This document shows positions 22,269 to 33,618 of a DNA stretch of 64,000 bases, piece by piece. Source of the DNA: Punica granatum (taxonomy: Eukaryota > Streptophyta > Magnoliopsida > Myrtales > Lythraceae). Numbering within the stretch: position 1 is the stretch's first letter; every line of letters starts with the position of its first letter. The stretch is taken from NCBI RefSeq assembly GCF_007655135.1, contig NC_045132.1:9486001-9550000 (forward strand), read 5' to 3'. Below the pieces are notes generated by a model, which was not told the DNA's origin, did no database searches, and saw only the letters and a program-made list of their open reading frames with translations. The position numbers and the translations under genes are program-made.

Positions 22269-22905
22269 GATTACTGCAAAACAAAGTTAGAAAGAAAGGA
22301 CCTCACAATTCTCTCCCTTACGTGTTTACACTCAAGAATGTGAATCACTCTACACTTGTGTTTTCACTTAAAAAAAATACATGGCTTTTAACCCTTTAAT
22401 GTTTTCACCATTCTTGCCTTTTTCCACTTGATAATTCTCTTTCAATTCTTTTGGAACTAAACAAACAATACTCCAAAATTTTCAGCAACAATTCACCAAG
22501 AACTTATCAAGGAAAATTAATAGTCAAAGGAAATTTAAGGAAGAAAGGAAACAAGAGAAAAAACAACTAGTATGAAGGATGTAATATATCAAAATGTTAT
22601 ATGGATGGAAAGATATGGAGGATTATATAGGGAAGGGAATAGAATCAATACGGATCAACAAGAAAGGAAAATAACAATTTTGGAATGATCTGATGCAAAA
22701 AATTCGGATCAAATTAACACTGATAAAGATTGTTAACAGCTCAAGAACACATCAAACAAACTTCTTCTTTACTTTCGATATTTTTAGCTCTTTTTTTTAT
22801 CCGATTTTTTGTGGCTAATAACAATCCACAAAGAACAAACTTGACGAAACAAAACTCAGCAAATTGAAATGAAAAGGATAGAATAATCTTGATTTGGAGC
22901 TTGAT
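22269..22905 (-). other. Leader of the outer CRM-like element
   Basis: Counterpart of 14509-15145. It is similar to it at many stretches and has no protein frame. Confidence 0.6.
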
Positions 22906-22917
22906 GTTTTGATACCA
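22906..22917 (-). other. Primer-binding site, outer CRM-like element
   Basis: The minus strand reads TGGTATCAAAAC, two bases after the LTR end. The first seven bases match the initiator tRNA-Met site of the inner copy. The remainder has drifted, as expected for an older element. Confidence 0.75.
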
Positions 22918-22919
22918 AA

Positions 22920-24010
22920 TGATGAAATTCCCGCCAAGAATTACGAGACCTGATAACAAAAGGATCCCAAGATCGTTCTATGATCAGAATTGATTGACAA
23001 ACCTTCAACCCGTTGTTTACGACATAAACAAGAACCTTGGTATAACTGACATTAACCCGTTGTTTATTGCGAAACAAAAACACCGGTATAGGAAGACGCC
23101 ACAAACGGTGGTGGAAATCCGTTTGATAAGTCGATGATAAAAGCGATGGAAATTTTCGATAAGTTCGAATTAGTTCTTCAAGAACCAAAGATAATATTTT
23201 CACAATTTTCTGAATGTTACCCCTTTAAAAAAAGGGGTATTTACCTAAAATGGCCAATGGTTTACCCGTTTTGTCAAATCTATCCTATACTTTTTTTTTG
23301 TCAAATCTATCCCATGGTTTACTTTTTGCATCAAATCTATCCTGGCGTTATCATTTCCGTCGACATCTAACGGCCGTGCTGACGTGGCGCCTACGTGGCA
23401 AGTGTGGCCCACTATCTCTCTACGTGCCATGTCAGCACAGCCGTTAGATGTTGACGGAAAAGATAAACCCGAGATAGATTTGATGCAAAAAGTAAACCAT
23501 GGGATAAATTTGATAAAAAAAAAGCATATGATAGATTTGACAAAACGGACAAACCATGGGCCATTTTAGGTAAAAACCCCTTTAAAAAATGACCAAGATG
23601 AGTATATATAGACCAAAACTGATCATAATCTGGCCATATCTCTACGTAAAGGCAAGGAAAATAAAATCTAAAGTATCGATAGAGATATGAATTAATCTAT
23701 AAAGATATGAAATCTAAATATTCCTGGAATATCTCCATGAGATTTAATCTTTAAACAAATCTAATTATATCTTCTCTTGATCTTCAACAAATATTTTAGA
23801 AACTTCTAGAAAATGGCATTATCATGTGATTAATCTTCTGCATCATAGACTTGGCTTTTCTAGTGGTCTTGCATCGCATCCCAGAAATCCATCACTTTGT
23901 ACTTCGACTTCCATTCACGAAGTTTTCTTGTACTTCGACTTCCTCAAACACTTGCTGAATTTAAGCTTAGCCTTGGCCAAAATCTTCTAGAATTTGAATA
24001 ATGTTGATGT
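22920..24010 (-). repeat. 5' LTR of the outer CRM-like element, proximal part
   Basis: On the minus strand this is the downstream end of the LTR, ending TTTCATCA at 22920. It is interrupted by a foldback MITE at 23234-23580 and cut at 24010 by the copia element. It matches 9592-10320 closely. Confidence 0.85.
23234..23580. repeat. Foldback Mutator-like MITE in the outer 5' LTR
   Basis: 347 bp starting GGGGTATTTACCTAAAATGG and ending with its near reverse complement (ATTTTAGGTAAAAACCCC). The two arms pair over most of their length and contain repeated CAAATCTATCC motifs. It is flanked by a 9-10 bp TTTAAAAAA-type duplication. The other LTR of the same element has a single copy there (about 9896-9908). 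Long inverted repeats and a 9-bp duplication fit Mutator-type non-autonomous elements. No transposase. A relative lies at 32989-33407. Confidence 0.8.
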
Positions 24011-25687
24011 TGTTGGGAATTGGTGTATGCCCTAGAGGCAATCTATAATCAGTTTTGTAATATGATATCTATTTCATTATAAAACGAGGCATATTTGTTA
24101 TTGTGTAGATTGCGCTAAATATGATTTTACACAATAATGTCCTTAGAATAGTAGGTTCAATAGGCATCAAGTGTGACTTGATTGTGAGATCCTATAATTA
24201 CTGAACATTATTCCTAAATGTCCATAGTCAAAGTATTATCGTTAATTAGGACAACGGTAATACGGTTAGACTAGTGTGAGTGTTGATTGATGACCAAATC
24301 TCATAGGTCATGGATATGGAGATATCAAATCACACCACATGTATACATTAAGAGTAATGTGTATTGGACTGAGCCGCCATGAGATTGCTACATGGGTTGT
24401 TACGTGACTGTCATTAGCATATCTCAAAGTGACTATAGTGTAATGGTCCTTTGACTTGAGGTCACCATGGATTCCTACGTGTAATGTCGTATATTTTGAT
24501 ACTGTCAAACGCCACCGTAACTGGCTGGTTATAAAGATAGTTATTGGGTATGCCACAAAGCATGGAAAAGAATGTGAGTGACCAAGATAGGATTTGTCCC
24601 TCCTACGAAACGGGAGCGATATCTCACGGCCACTTGGTGGTTAAGTCTAAAAGTGTATGCATACCCAAATGAGTCGATATAATGATATCGAGCTCATTTG
24701 CTCTGATAGACTTACCCGGTAAATCAAGAAAGAGAGATATTAAGCCATACAAGGATGTCATCGACCATGCCTTGGGCTCAATAGAGATATAGAGGACAAT
24801 GGATTATATTACACGGTAATATAGGTCACGAGGTTCGTCGAGAAATTGACTTTCCGATTACTTGAGTAACAGTGATGCATTGCTAGATGCCGCTCACTGT
24901 TTGTAATATTAAAATAGAGATTTCGATATTACTATCAACGTAATTGGGAACCTACAGGGTCACACACTACGACTAACTTGACGAGATATTTTGAAACAAC
25001 AAAATTGTCTAATAAAGATTAGATGATTTATGGTGCGACCGATTAATCGGATATTTAATGAGATTAAATTTGCCGATTAATTAGACTCGATTTATTAGAT
25101 TTAATGGTGTGCTAAGTGGTTATTTTTATGGAACCACTTGGAGCTAATTATAGAAAGAAACATGGGCCAATTGTATGATAACACTTAGCTATACACATGG
25201 ACTAATTAAATGATGTCACCTAGACTTACACATGTCACTTGGAGCCTTGATTCTCCTTAATCCCACATCGGTGGGGCTTTGAATTTGTCTTCCCCATATT
25301 GCTTATAAAAGGGGCAGCATGCATGTTTAGATATAAGAGATATATATATACATGTATATGGGTGTACGTGTATAAGTGTAAGGAAATTCAAGTTGAATTG
25401 TTCAATTTGAATTAATCCTACTAGTCTAATAAATTTCGGGTGTCGCATCGGGGTGTTTCTTTCGAGTGTTGGTCGCTAGCACCGCCGATCTCGAAAACTC
25501 GTCGACAAAGTCGGCGTGGATACCAGTAGAGGCATCACGCGTGGGACGCTCGGTCGACAACTTTAAATATTCCAGGTACGCTTTTATTTACTCTTACTCT
25601 TCTAGTAGGTCTTGGAATTAGTTTCACGGGTAGGAAATTTTGAATTTATGTTCCTTTTACGCTTCCGTTAGCCCCGTGAAACTAGCA
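24011..25687 (+). repeat. 5' LTR of the copia element
   Basis: Starts TGTTGGGAATTGGTG and ends GTGAAACTAGCA. It has a strong TATAAAA at 25304-25310. The long LTR carries no protein frame; the minus-strand frames in it are chance. Confidence 0.95.
25304..25310 (+). promoter_or_regulatory. Copia LTR TATA box
   Basis: GCTTATAAAAGGGGCAG is a canonical plant TATA element. It is preceded at 25262-25278 by a GC-rich CCCACATCGGTGGGG palindrome that may be a cis element. The 3' LTR has the same TATA at 31655-31661. Transcription would start about 30 bases downstream. Confidence 0.75.
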
Positions 25688-25689
25688 AT

Positions 25690-25701
25690 TGGTATCAGAG
25701 C
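25690..25701 (+). other. Primer-binding site of the copia element
   Basis: TGGTATCAGAGC, two bases after the 5' LTR, complementary to initiator tRNA-Met. Confidence 0.92.
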
Positions 25702-26392
25702 CTAGCTAGTTAGAATCTGAGTAGATAATAGCATAAAATATGATTTTATGCTTGGTACTCGTGTGATTATGTTTGATATTTGCGGTGCATGACTGTTAGA
25801 CATGGACAATGTCCTAGTTGTGTTAGTATAATAGTTATGCGTTTGGACTATTATGTAATTGTTACATAATAGTGTATGGTGAGATCGATTAAATGTTAAT
25901 AAAATCCCTCAAAATATTAAGTCCATATCCTTCCACCATGTAACGCTCGTCAAGACCAAGATCGATGAGTGTGTAGACCTTGCCTTCGCATGATGCCCTC
26001 ATTTATCCTAGTAAGATGTGGTGTTTACCAGTGGGTCGGACTTAACTGAGCAAGCCTAATAGGATTAGGAGTTCAGAGGCATGTAGTTGGGCATCGATCT
26101 ACAAGATAGATTTGAATAAAGGAGTTATTCACCCAACTAATCAAGAGTTGCATGTGATGCAATTGGGAAAGTGAGTTCCCTACCTAAATAGCCAGTTTTG
26201 GGTGAATCAGCCCTCGCTGACTCAGAGCTTGGTGAGATATGGATCTTGAAGTACTATGAGAATGATATTCTCCGAATCAATGTTCAGGGTCATTGATTTG
26301 ATATAAATAGTGGGAGCAATATTTAATAGAGTCCTCATTAAATATTGTAGTGTCATAATACTTATTTTGCATATTTTTTTGTGGTAGTTACC
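25702..26392 (+). other. Copia untranslated leader
   Basis: No frame of note between the primer-binding site and gag. By position it holds the packaging region. Confidence 0.6.
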
Positions 26393-27337
26393 ATGGCAGG
26401 GAGCACCTCTAGTACTTTCTGTTTGCGATCCGTCCTTGATAAGGACAAACTGTCAGGGAATAATTTCCTTGGTTGGTATCGAAACTTGAGAATTGTTCTC
26501 ACCCAAGAAAAGAAACTATATGTCTTAGAGCAACCTCTTCTTGCGCCACCACCTGACGATGCCCCCCAAGCTGAGAAAGATGCTTATAGTAAGCATCATG
26601 ATGATGCCGTAAACGTCGGATGTCTCATGTTAGTCACCATGGACTCGGAGCTTCAGAATCAACATGAGAACATGAAAGCGTACGATATGATCGTGCATCT
26701 CAGGCAGCTCTATCAAGAGCAGGCCCGACATGAGAGATTCGAGATCTCTAAAGCACTTTTTCAGGCAAGGTTGACTGAGGGTAGCCCGGTGGGTCTTCAT
26801 GTACTCAAGATGATTGGGTACGTCGAGACTCTGGGAAGACTGGGATTTCCTCTGGGTCAAGAGTTGGCCACAGATTTAGTCCTACAATCGCTGCCCAGCA
26901 GTTATAGTCAGTTCATCATGAGCTATAATATGAATGACTACAATAAACCATTGCCTGAACTGCTTAACATGTTGAGAACAGCTGAGCATGATATCAGTAA
27001 GGGGACGTCTGTTCTAATGGTCCAAGGGACCAAAAGAAAGGGCACGGGCAAGAGTAAAGGCCAGAGGGCTAAAGGTGTATCCAAGTATGACTTGGGTGCG
27101 TTGAAGCCTAAAGCCAAGGTGGCAAAGAATGATTACTGCTTCCATTGTGGCAACACTGGACATTGGAAGCGGAATTGTAAGGTATACCTAGAGGAGTTGA
27201 AGAAGAAGAAGGGAAGTGAGACTTCTACTTCAGGTATCCATGTTATAGAGATCAATGTATCTACTACTTCTACATCTTGGGTATTAGATACCGGGGTGTG
27301 GTGCTCATATTTGTGGAAATATGCAGGACCTAAATAA
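26393..27337 (+). pseudogene. Copia Gag with zinc knuckle, frameshifted into protease
   Basis: I take ATG 26393 (CCATGGCAGGG context) rather than the upstream GTG, giving about 314 residues. The N-terminus VLDKDKLSGNNFLGWYRNLR is the conserved copia Gag start. The middle (residues about 55-215) is the gag_UBN2-like domain, with MIVHLRQLYQEQARHERFEI and DLVLQSLPSSYSQFI. A Lys-rich stretch and the CCHC knuckle YCFHCGNTGHWKRNC follow. The protease begins with SWVLDTG; one extra G in the GGGG run at 27293-27296 then shifts the frame and ends the protein 13 codons later. Without that base Gag and Pol would form one polyprotein, as usual in copia. The Gag itself looks intact. Confidence 0.9.
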
Positions 27338-29780
27338 CAGTAGATCGTTGGCAAAGGGCGAGGTGGACCTACGAGTTGGAAATGGAGCAAGAGTTGCTAC
27401 ATTAACTGTAGGGACTTATCACTTAGTTTTGCCTACTGGGCTAGTATTAGATCTTAACGATTGTTATTATGTACCTGCTATTAGTAGAAACATAATATCT
27501 GTTTCTTGTTTAGACAAGAAGGGATTTTGTTTCACTATCAAGAACAAGTGTTGTTCTATGTACATGAATGATGTATATTATGGCAGTGCACATTTAAGTA
27601 ATGGTCTGTATGTTCTTGATCTAGATACGCCTATTTATAATGTGGAAACCAAACGGCTCAAATCTAATGATTCGAACCCGACTTACCTCTGGCATTGTCG
27701 TTTAGGCCATATTAGCGAGAATCGCATCTCTAGACTCCATAAGGATGGATTACTGGACTCGTTTGATTTAGAATCGATCGAGACATGCGAACCTTGCTTA
27801 ATGGGGAAAATGACTAAGGCCCCTTTTACCGGAAAAGGTGAGCGAGCTAGTGATCATCTGGCTCTCATACATACTGATGTATGTGGACCAGTGAACAAGC
27901 TTGCTAGAGGTGGGTATCTCTACTTCATTACATTTACTGATGATTTCAGTAGATTTGGATATGTGTATTTGATGAAACACAAATCTGAATCCTTTGAAAA
28001 GTTCAAAGAATTTAAGAATGAAGTGGAGAATCAGTTGGGTAAGAGCATTAAAGTTCTTCGATCAGATCGAGGAGGTGAATATTTGAGCTATGAGTTTGCT
28101 GACTATCTTAAACAGTGTGGGATTTTATCTCAACTGACTCCACCTGGAACACCACAGTGGAATGGTGTAGCTGAGAGGAGGAATCGAACTTTATTAGATA
28201 TGGTTCGATCTTTGATGAGTCATGCAAACTTACCTGACTCCTTCTGGGGATATGCTCTACAGACAGCTGCTCTCATATTAAACAATGCTCCGTCGAAATC
28301 AGTTGAAAGGACACCATATGAGATGTGGTATGGGAAGCGTCCCAAGATGTCTTTTCTAAAAATATGGGGTTGCGAAGCTTATGTGAAGAGATTGTCTTCG
28401 GATAAGCTTGGCCCTAAATCGGACAAATGTTACTTTGTGGGGTATCCTAAGGAATCTCGAGGATACTATTTCTATAATCCCATCGAGGGCAAAGTGTTTG
28501 TCGCTCGAACTGCGGTATTCCTTGAGAAAGAGTTTCTCTTCAAAGGAACTAGTGGGAGGAAATTAGAACTTGGGGAAGTTCTACCACAAAATGACATTGA
28601 CCAATCGACGGGCGATGTTGCAGAACAAGTACCACAAGTTGTTGTGGCACAATCTTCTACACAGGTGACACGGGAGCCTCGTTGGTCTAGTAGGATACGT
28701 CATGAGCCCGAGAGATATGGATTTCTCGTGACTCAAGACAATGACGTATTGCTCATAGATAATGATGAGCCTACAACCTATGCGGAAGCCGTAATAGGCC
28801 CTGACTCTGAGAAATGGCTGGAGGCCATGAGATCTGAGATGGAGTCCATGTACACTAACCAAGTATGGACTTTGGTTGATCCACCTGAATGGGCAAAACC
28901 CATTGGGTGTAAGTGGGTCTTCAAGAAGAAGACTGATATGGACGGTAATGTGATTACCTTTAAGAGCCGACTTGTGGCAAAAGGTTTCAAACAAGTTCAT
29001 GGTGTTGACTATGACGAAACTTTTTCCCCGGTGGCTATGCTTAAATCCATAAGGATCTTGCTTGCAATTGCAGCTTATTATGATTATGAGATCTGGCAAA
29101 TGGATGTCAAAACTGCTTTCCTGAACGGGAAGCTCCTCGAGGATGTGTATATGACACAACCTGAGGGTTTTGTCGATCCACATAGTGCCGGAAAGGTTTG
29201 TAAGCTACAACGGTCTATTTATGGGCTGAAGCAAGCTTCTAGGAGCTGGAATCTTCGTTTTGATGATGCAATCAAAGAGTTTGGTTTCATTAAGAATGAA
29301 GATGAACCCTGTGTTTACAAGAAGGTTAGTGGGAGCGTAGTGATCTTCCTGGTGTTGTATGTAGACGACATACTTCTGATCGGAAATGACATTCCTTCCT
29401 TACAGTCTGTGAAGACTTGGTTGGGAAGGTATTTCTCTATGAAGGACTTAGGCGAAGCTACCTATGTGCTAGGTATCAAGATCTATAGAGATAGATCCAG
29501 GAGACTGCTTGGCCTAAGTCAGAGTGCATACATAGATAAAGTGCTTCGGCGTTTTAGCATGCATGATTCTAAGAAAGGGTCGCTGCCTATGTTACATGGC
29601 ATAAGCCTTTCGAAGGCTCAGAGTCCTTCTACTCGAGAGGAGAGGGACCGCATGAATAGGATTCCATATGCGTCAGCTATTGGATCCATCATGTATGCTA
29701 TGTTATGCACTCGATCAGATGTCTCGTATGCTTTGAGTATGACGAGTCGATACCAATCAGATCCAGGTGAAAGACACTAG
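27297..29780 (+). pseudogene. Copia Pol: protease, integrase and reverse transcriptase
   Basis: Open from just after the frameshift to TAG 29778-29780. In order: the rest of the aspartic protease; the zinc-binding pre-integrase region LWHCRLGHISENR ... CEPCLMGK (H, H, C, C present); the integrase core with LIHTDVCGPV (Asp), LRSDRGGEY (Asp) and WNGVAERRNRTL (Glu); integrase tail blocks TPYEMWYGKRP and WGCEAYVKR; and RT with WVFKKKTDMDGNV, WQMDVKTAFLNG, YGLKQASRSWN and the catalytic VLYVDDILLIG. All key residues are intact. The stop replaces the conserved Trp of the ERHW-type motif after RT. The protein would make and integrate element DNA. Confidence 0.93.
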
Positions 29781-30347
29781 ATTGCAGTAAAGAACATCCT
29801 TAAGTACTTACGAAGGACTAAGGAGATGTTTTTGGTATATGGAGGCGAAGAAGAGCTCGTTGTAAGAGGTTACACCGATGCTAGCTTCCAGACCGATAAG
29901 GACGACAGTAGATCGCAGTCAGGGTATGTGTTCTGCCTGAATGGAGATGCTGTGAGTTGGAAGAGTTCCAAACAGGAGACAGTAGCCGATTCTACCACAG
30001 AGGCCGAGTATATTGCTGCCTCTAACGCTGCAAAAGAGGCCGTTTGGATCAAGAAGTTCGTGACAGAACTTGTTGTGGTTCCTAGCATCGCAGACCCAGT
30101 GGATCTCTATTGTGACAACAATGGAGCCATTGCGCAAGCTAAGGAACCCAGGTCTCACCAGCGATCCAAACATATACTCAGGCGCTTCCATCTCATTCGC
30201 GAGATCATCGACAGAGGAGATGTGAAGATATGCAGAATACCAACAGATGAGAATCTCGCAGATCCACTTACGAAGCCTCTTGTGCAGCGCAAGCACGAGG
30301 CTCACACTAGATCTATTGGCATAAGACATGTGCCAGATTGGCTCTAG
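29781..30347 (+). pseudogene. Copia RNase H, separated by one nonsense codon
   Basis: In frame with Pol past the TAG at 29778. It carries GYTDASFQTDKDDSRSQSGY (first catalytic Asp), SWKSSKQETVADSTTEAEY (Glu), LYCDNNGAIAQAK (Asp), KHILRRFHLIRE and DENLADPLTKPL, all standard copia RNase H blocks. It ends at 30345-30347, just before the polypurine tract. An internal start at 29826 is unlikely to be used; the unit is the end of the polyprotein. Confidence 0.92.
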
Positions 30348-30361
30348 TGCAAGTGGGAGAT
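30348..30361 (+). promoter_or_regulatory. Copia polypurine tract
   Basis: TGCAAGTGGGAGAT lies directly before the 3' LTR start TGTTGGG. AAGTGGGAGA is the purine-rich core typical of plant copia elements. Confidence 0.88.
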
Positions 30362-32038
30362 TGTTGGGAATTGGTGTATGCCCTAGAGGCAATCTATAAT
30401 CAGTTTTGTAATATGATATCTATTTCATTATAAAACGAGGCATATCTGTTATTGTGTAGATTGCGCTAAATATGATTTTACACAATAATGTCCTTAGAAT
30501 AGTAGGTTCAATAGGCATCAAGTGTGACTTGATTGTGAGATCCTATAATTACTGAACATTATTCCTAAATGTCCATAGTCAAAGTATTATCGTTAATTAG
30601 GACAACGGTAATACGGTTAGACTAGTGTGAGTGTTGATTGATGACCAAATCTCATAGGTCATGGATATGGAGATATCAAATCACACCACATGTATACATT
30701 AAGAGTAATGTGTATTGGACTGAGCCGCCATGAGATTGCTACATGGGTTGTTACGTGACTGTCATTAGCATATCTCAAAGTGACTATAGTGTAATGGTCC
30801 TTTGACTTGAGGTCACCATGGATTCCTACGTGTAATGTCGTATATTTTGATACTGTCAAACGCCACCGTAACTGGCTGGTTATAAAGAAAGTTATTGGAT
30901 ATGCCACAAAGCATGGAAAAGAATGTGAGTGACCAAGATAGGATTTGTCCCTCCTACGAAACGGGAGCGATATCTCACGGCCACTTGATGGTTAAGTCTA
31001 AAAGTGTATGCATACCCAAATGAGTCGATATAATGATATCGAGCTCATTTGCTCTGATAGACTTACCCGGTAAATCAAGAAAGAGAGATATTAAGCCATA
31101 CAAGGATGTCATCGACCATGCCTTGGGCTCAATAGAGATATAGAGGACAATGGATTATATTACACGGTAATATAGGTCACGAGGTTCGTCGAGAAATTGA
31201 CTTTCCGATTACTTAAGTAACAGTGATGCATTGCTAGATGCCGCTCACTGTTTGTAATATTAAAATAGAGATTTCGATATTACTATCAACGTAATTGGGA
31301 ACCTACAGGGTCACACACTACGACTAACTTGACGAGATATTTTGAAACAACAAAATTGTCTAATAAAGATTAGATGATTTATGGTGCGACCGATTAATCG
31401 GATATTTAATGAGATTAAATTTGCCGATTAATTAGACCCGATTTATTAGATTTAATGGTGTGCTAAGTGGTTATTTTTATGGAACCACTTGGAGCCAATT
31501 ATAGAAAGAAACATGGGCCAATTGTATGATAACACTTAGCTATACACATGGACTAATTAAATGATGTCACCTAGACTTACACATGTCACTTGGAGCCTTG
31601 ATTCTCCTTAATCCCACATCGGTGGGGCTTTGAATTTGTCTTCCCCATATTGCTTATAAAAGGGGCAGCATGCATGTTTAGATATAAGAGATATATATAT
31701 ACATGTATATGGGTGTACGTGTATAAGTGTAAGGAAATTCAAGTTGAATTGTTCAATTTGAATTAATCCTACTAGTCTAATAAATTTCGGGTGTCGCATC
31801 GGGGTGTTTCTTTCGAGTGTTGGTCACTAGCACCGCCGATCTCGAAAACTCGTCGACAAAGTCGGCGTGGATACCAGTAGAGGCGTCACGCGTGGGACGC
31901 TCGGTCGACAACTTTAAATATTCCAGGTACGCTTTTATTTACTCTTACTCTTCTAGTAAGTCTTGGAATTAGTTTCACGGGTAGGAAATTTTGAATTTCT
32001 GTTCCTTTTACGCTTCCGTTAGCCCCGTGGAACTAGCA
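30362..32038 (+). repeat. 3' LTR of the copia element
   Basis: 1677 bp, same length as the 5' LTR, and differing at about 13 positions (for example 24088 versus 30439 and the final GTGAAAC/GTGGAAC). It ends AACTAGCA at 32038 and is followed by the GATGC duplication. Confidence 0.95.
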
Positions 32039-32216
32039 GATGCATCTTTGTTGATCACGTGGTTCATGCCCAATGGGCCGCCACAAATTTGCTTGAACCC
32101 AAACCTCTTAAATCAAGCTGTTAAGTACATCTTTAAACTTCTTTGTTCGTGCTCACGTAACCGGTTCAATTGAAACTTGAACTAGATCCCTTAAAGTTGT
32201 GCTACGATTTACATCA
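32039..32216 (-). repeat. 5' LTR of the outer CRM-like element, distal part
   Basis: Beginning of the outer 5' LTR on the minus strand: TGATGTAAATCGTAGC at 32216 downwards, with the integrase-tail coding segment (FKDVLNG-like) degraded. It matches 10320-10498. GATGC at 32039-32043 is the second copy of the copia target duplication. Confidence 0.83.
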
Positions 32217-32221
32217 ATTGC

Positions 32222-32979
32222 ATTAACGATTAATGACGAGCCAGGATCATGGCGATAAGACCCTCAACGGTGAGATATAAGATTGCCTCGACAAGATAGA
32301 GAGATAGTGGCCCTGACAAGTTGAGGTGTAGCGGGTGGGATGCGATGAACATCATGTCGGCAACGGTGGCTTAGCCAAAAGAAAGGGAAACTGAAACAAA
32401 AGGGATGAAGAGAGGAATCGAATAGTGAGAGGAACGAAAAACGAAGGATTTTGTGTTTTGGTTTGAACTCAATAATTTTCAATTTGCGGTGTCACACTGT
32501 TATTTCTCTTTGCAAATATTTTAAAAGAAAAACAAACCTTTTGAAAAAAAGAAGCAAGACCAGGCATGTGCCTATGGAAAATTAATCTTCAACTGTTGTT
32601 GCATGTCCTCATCGAATTTCGTTCTTTTCTCTCACACAATCTCTCCTTATGCAAAGTACTTCTCTCTTAGACAAAGAGTCCTTCAAATATGCAAAATATT
32701 GAGAAAAAGTTACTTAAATTACTTGCCATACGATCGTCCTTATTTGGAAGAAGGATATATTCGATGTAAATGTTGCAGAACATAGCAAAATTTCAATTGC
32801 ATCTTTCAAGAAAAGTGATAGCAGTTCGATTGTTATTTTGAATGGAATGGAATCGGACCATTGCTTCAAGAATTGATAACATTTAATGGGCTTTCAATGA
32901 GGGGGCACTATTACTTTTTGTTACGATGAGAAAGGGCGTGATGTGCAAGAGGCAACTTTTCATGAAATACAAATACTAA
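32222..32979. other. Right flank of the outer gypsy element
   Basis: Moderately GC-rich for the first 150 bp, then AT-rich. No recognisable protein, RNA or transposon end. Short frames on both strands show no motif I know. Confidence 0.45.
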
Positions 32980-32988
32980 TTTGATATA

Positions 32989-33407
32989 GGGGTTTTTATC
33001 TCATATAGCATATGGTTTACGCATTTTGTCAAATCTATCATATACTTGAAAAAGTGTCTAATATATCCCATGATTTATATTTTACTCTAAATCTATACCG
33101 GATTTATATGTTCCGTTAATGAAACATTAGTAGGTTCCAAATTTATCCCATGGTTTTAATTTTTTTCTCAAATCTATCATACGGTTTTAATTTTTTCTCA
33201 AATCTATCACATGGTTTCAATTTTTTTCTCAAATCTATCTCGGATATACCATGCTGTAGTAGCAAGATCATTAAACGTTGACGGAGATATAACGGCGAGA
33301 TAGATTTGACGCAAAATGTAAATCATGGGTTATATTAGACACTTTTAAAAGCATATGATATATTTGACAAAACGCGTAAACCATGGGCTATATAAGGTAA
33401 AAACCCC
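32989..33407. repeat. Foldback Mutator-like MITE, second copy
   Basis: 419 bp from GGGGTTTTTATCTCATATAG to GGTAAAAACCCC, with arms that pair as long imperfect inverted repeats and contain several CAAATCTATC motifs, as at 23234-23580. A perfect 9-bp duplication TTTGATATA flanks it (32980-32988 and 33408-33416), as expected for Mutator-type insertion. The middle has a short tandem array of a TTTTTTCTCAAATCTATC-type unit. Non-coding. Confidence 0.87.
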
Positions 33408-33534
33408 TTTGATATAAGGGTCTTATTAGAAATTATAAAAGTGGGAAAATACGATAAAAGGGAGTAAAATGGGGTAGTATAGAAACTAACAAATGTGGAG
33501 AAATCAAAAGGGAATTTCACACTTTTGTAATTAG

Positions 33535-33553
33535 TGTATATATATATATATAT
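33535..33553. repeat. TA microsatellite
   Basis: About nine TA dinucleotides. No associated feature. Confidence 0.85.
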
Positions 33554-33618
33554 GTACACGTACATATTATTAATTAAAAAATGCATTTAGAAATTGATGT
33601 GTGCATAGGATATAAATT

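Larger units (their letters stand above)
24011..32038 (+). mobile_element. Ty1/copia retrotransposon, young and nearly complete
   Basis: 8028 bp with two LTRs of exactly 1677 bp, a primer-binding site, gag, a single pol region ordered protease-integrase-RT-RNase H (the copia order), and a polypurine tract. It lies in the outer gypsy LTR. The target duplication is GATGT (24006-24010) and GATGC (32039-32043); the related LTR at about 10320 reads GATGC. The LTRs differ at about 13 positions by eye (under 1 %), so insertion is recent. I see only two coding lesions: a one-base insertion at the protease active site and one nonsense codon between RT and RNase H. I did not assign a copia lineage. Confidence 0.93.
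9592..32216 (-). mobile_element. Outer CRM-like Ty3/gypsy retrotransposon with nested insertions
   Basis: Read on the minus strand the order is 5' LTR (32216 to 22920), primer-binding site, gag, protease, linker, reverse transcriptase, RNase H, integrase, 3' LTR (10498 to 9592). The flanks GTTGC (9587-9591) and ATTGC (32217-32221) are a 5-bp target duplication with one mismatch. Subtracting the inner gypsy, the copia element and the MITEs leaves an element of roughly 7 kb. Assignment to the CRM (centromeric retrotransposon) group rests on the integrase tail, with blocks such as NDNAYKLDLPGEYSVSVTFN, DVGDDLRANPF and GPVTRARAKKFKD, and on that tail running into the LTR. Coding regions are riddled with stops and frameshifts, so it is not autonomous now. 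Confidence 0.85.

Noticed and set aside
30659..30907. Minus-strand 82-codon frame present in both copia LTRs (also 24308-24556)
   Set aside because: Duplicated because the LTR is duplicated. Antisense to the LTR and with no recognisable domain.
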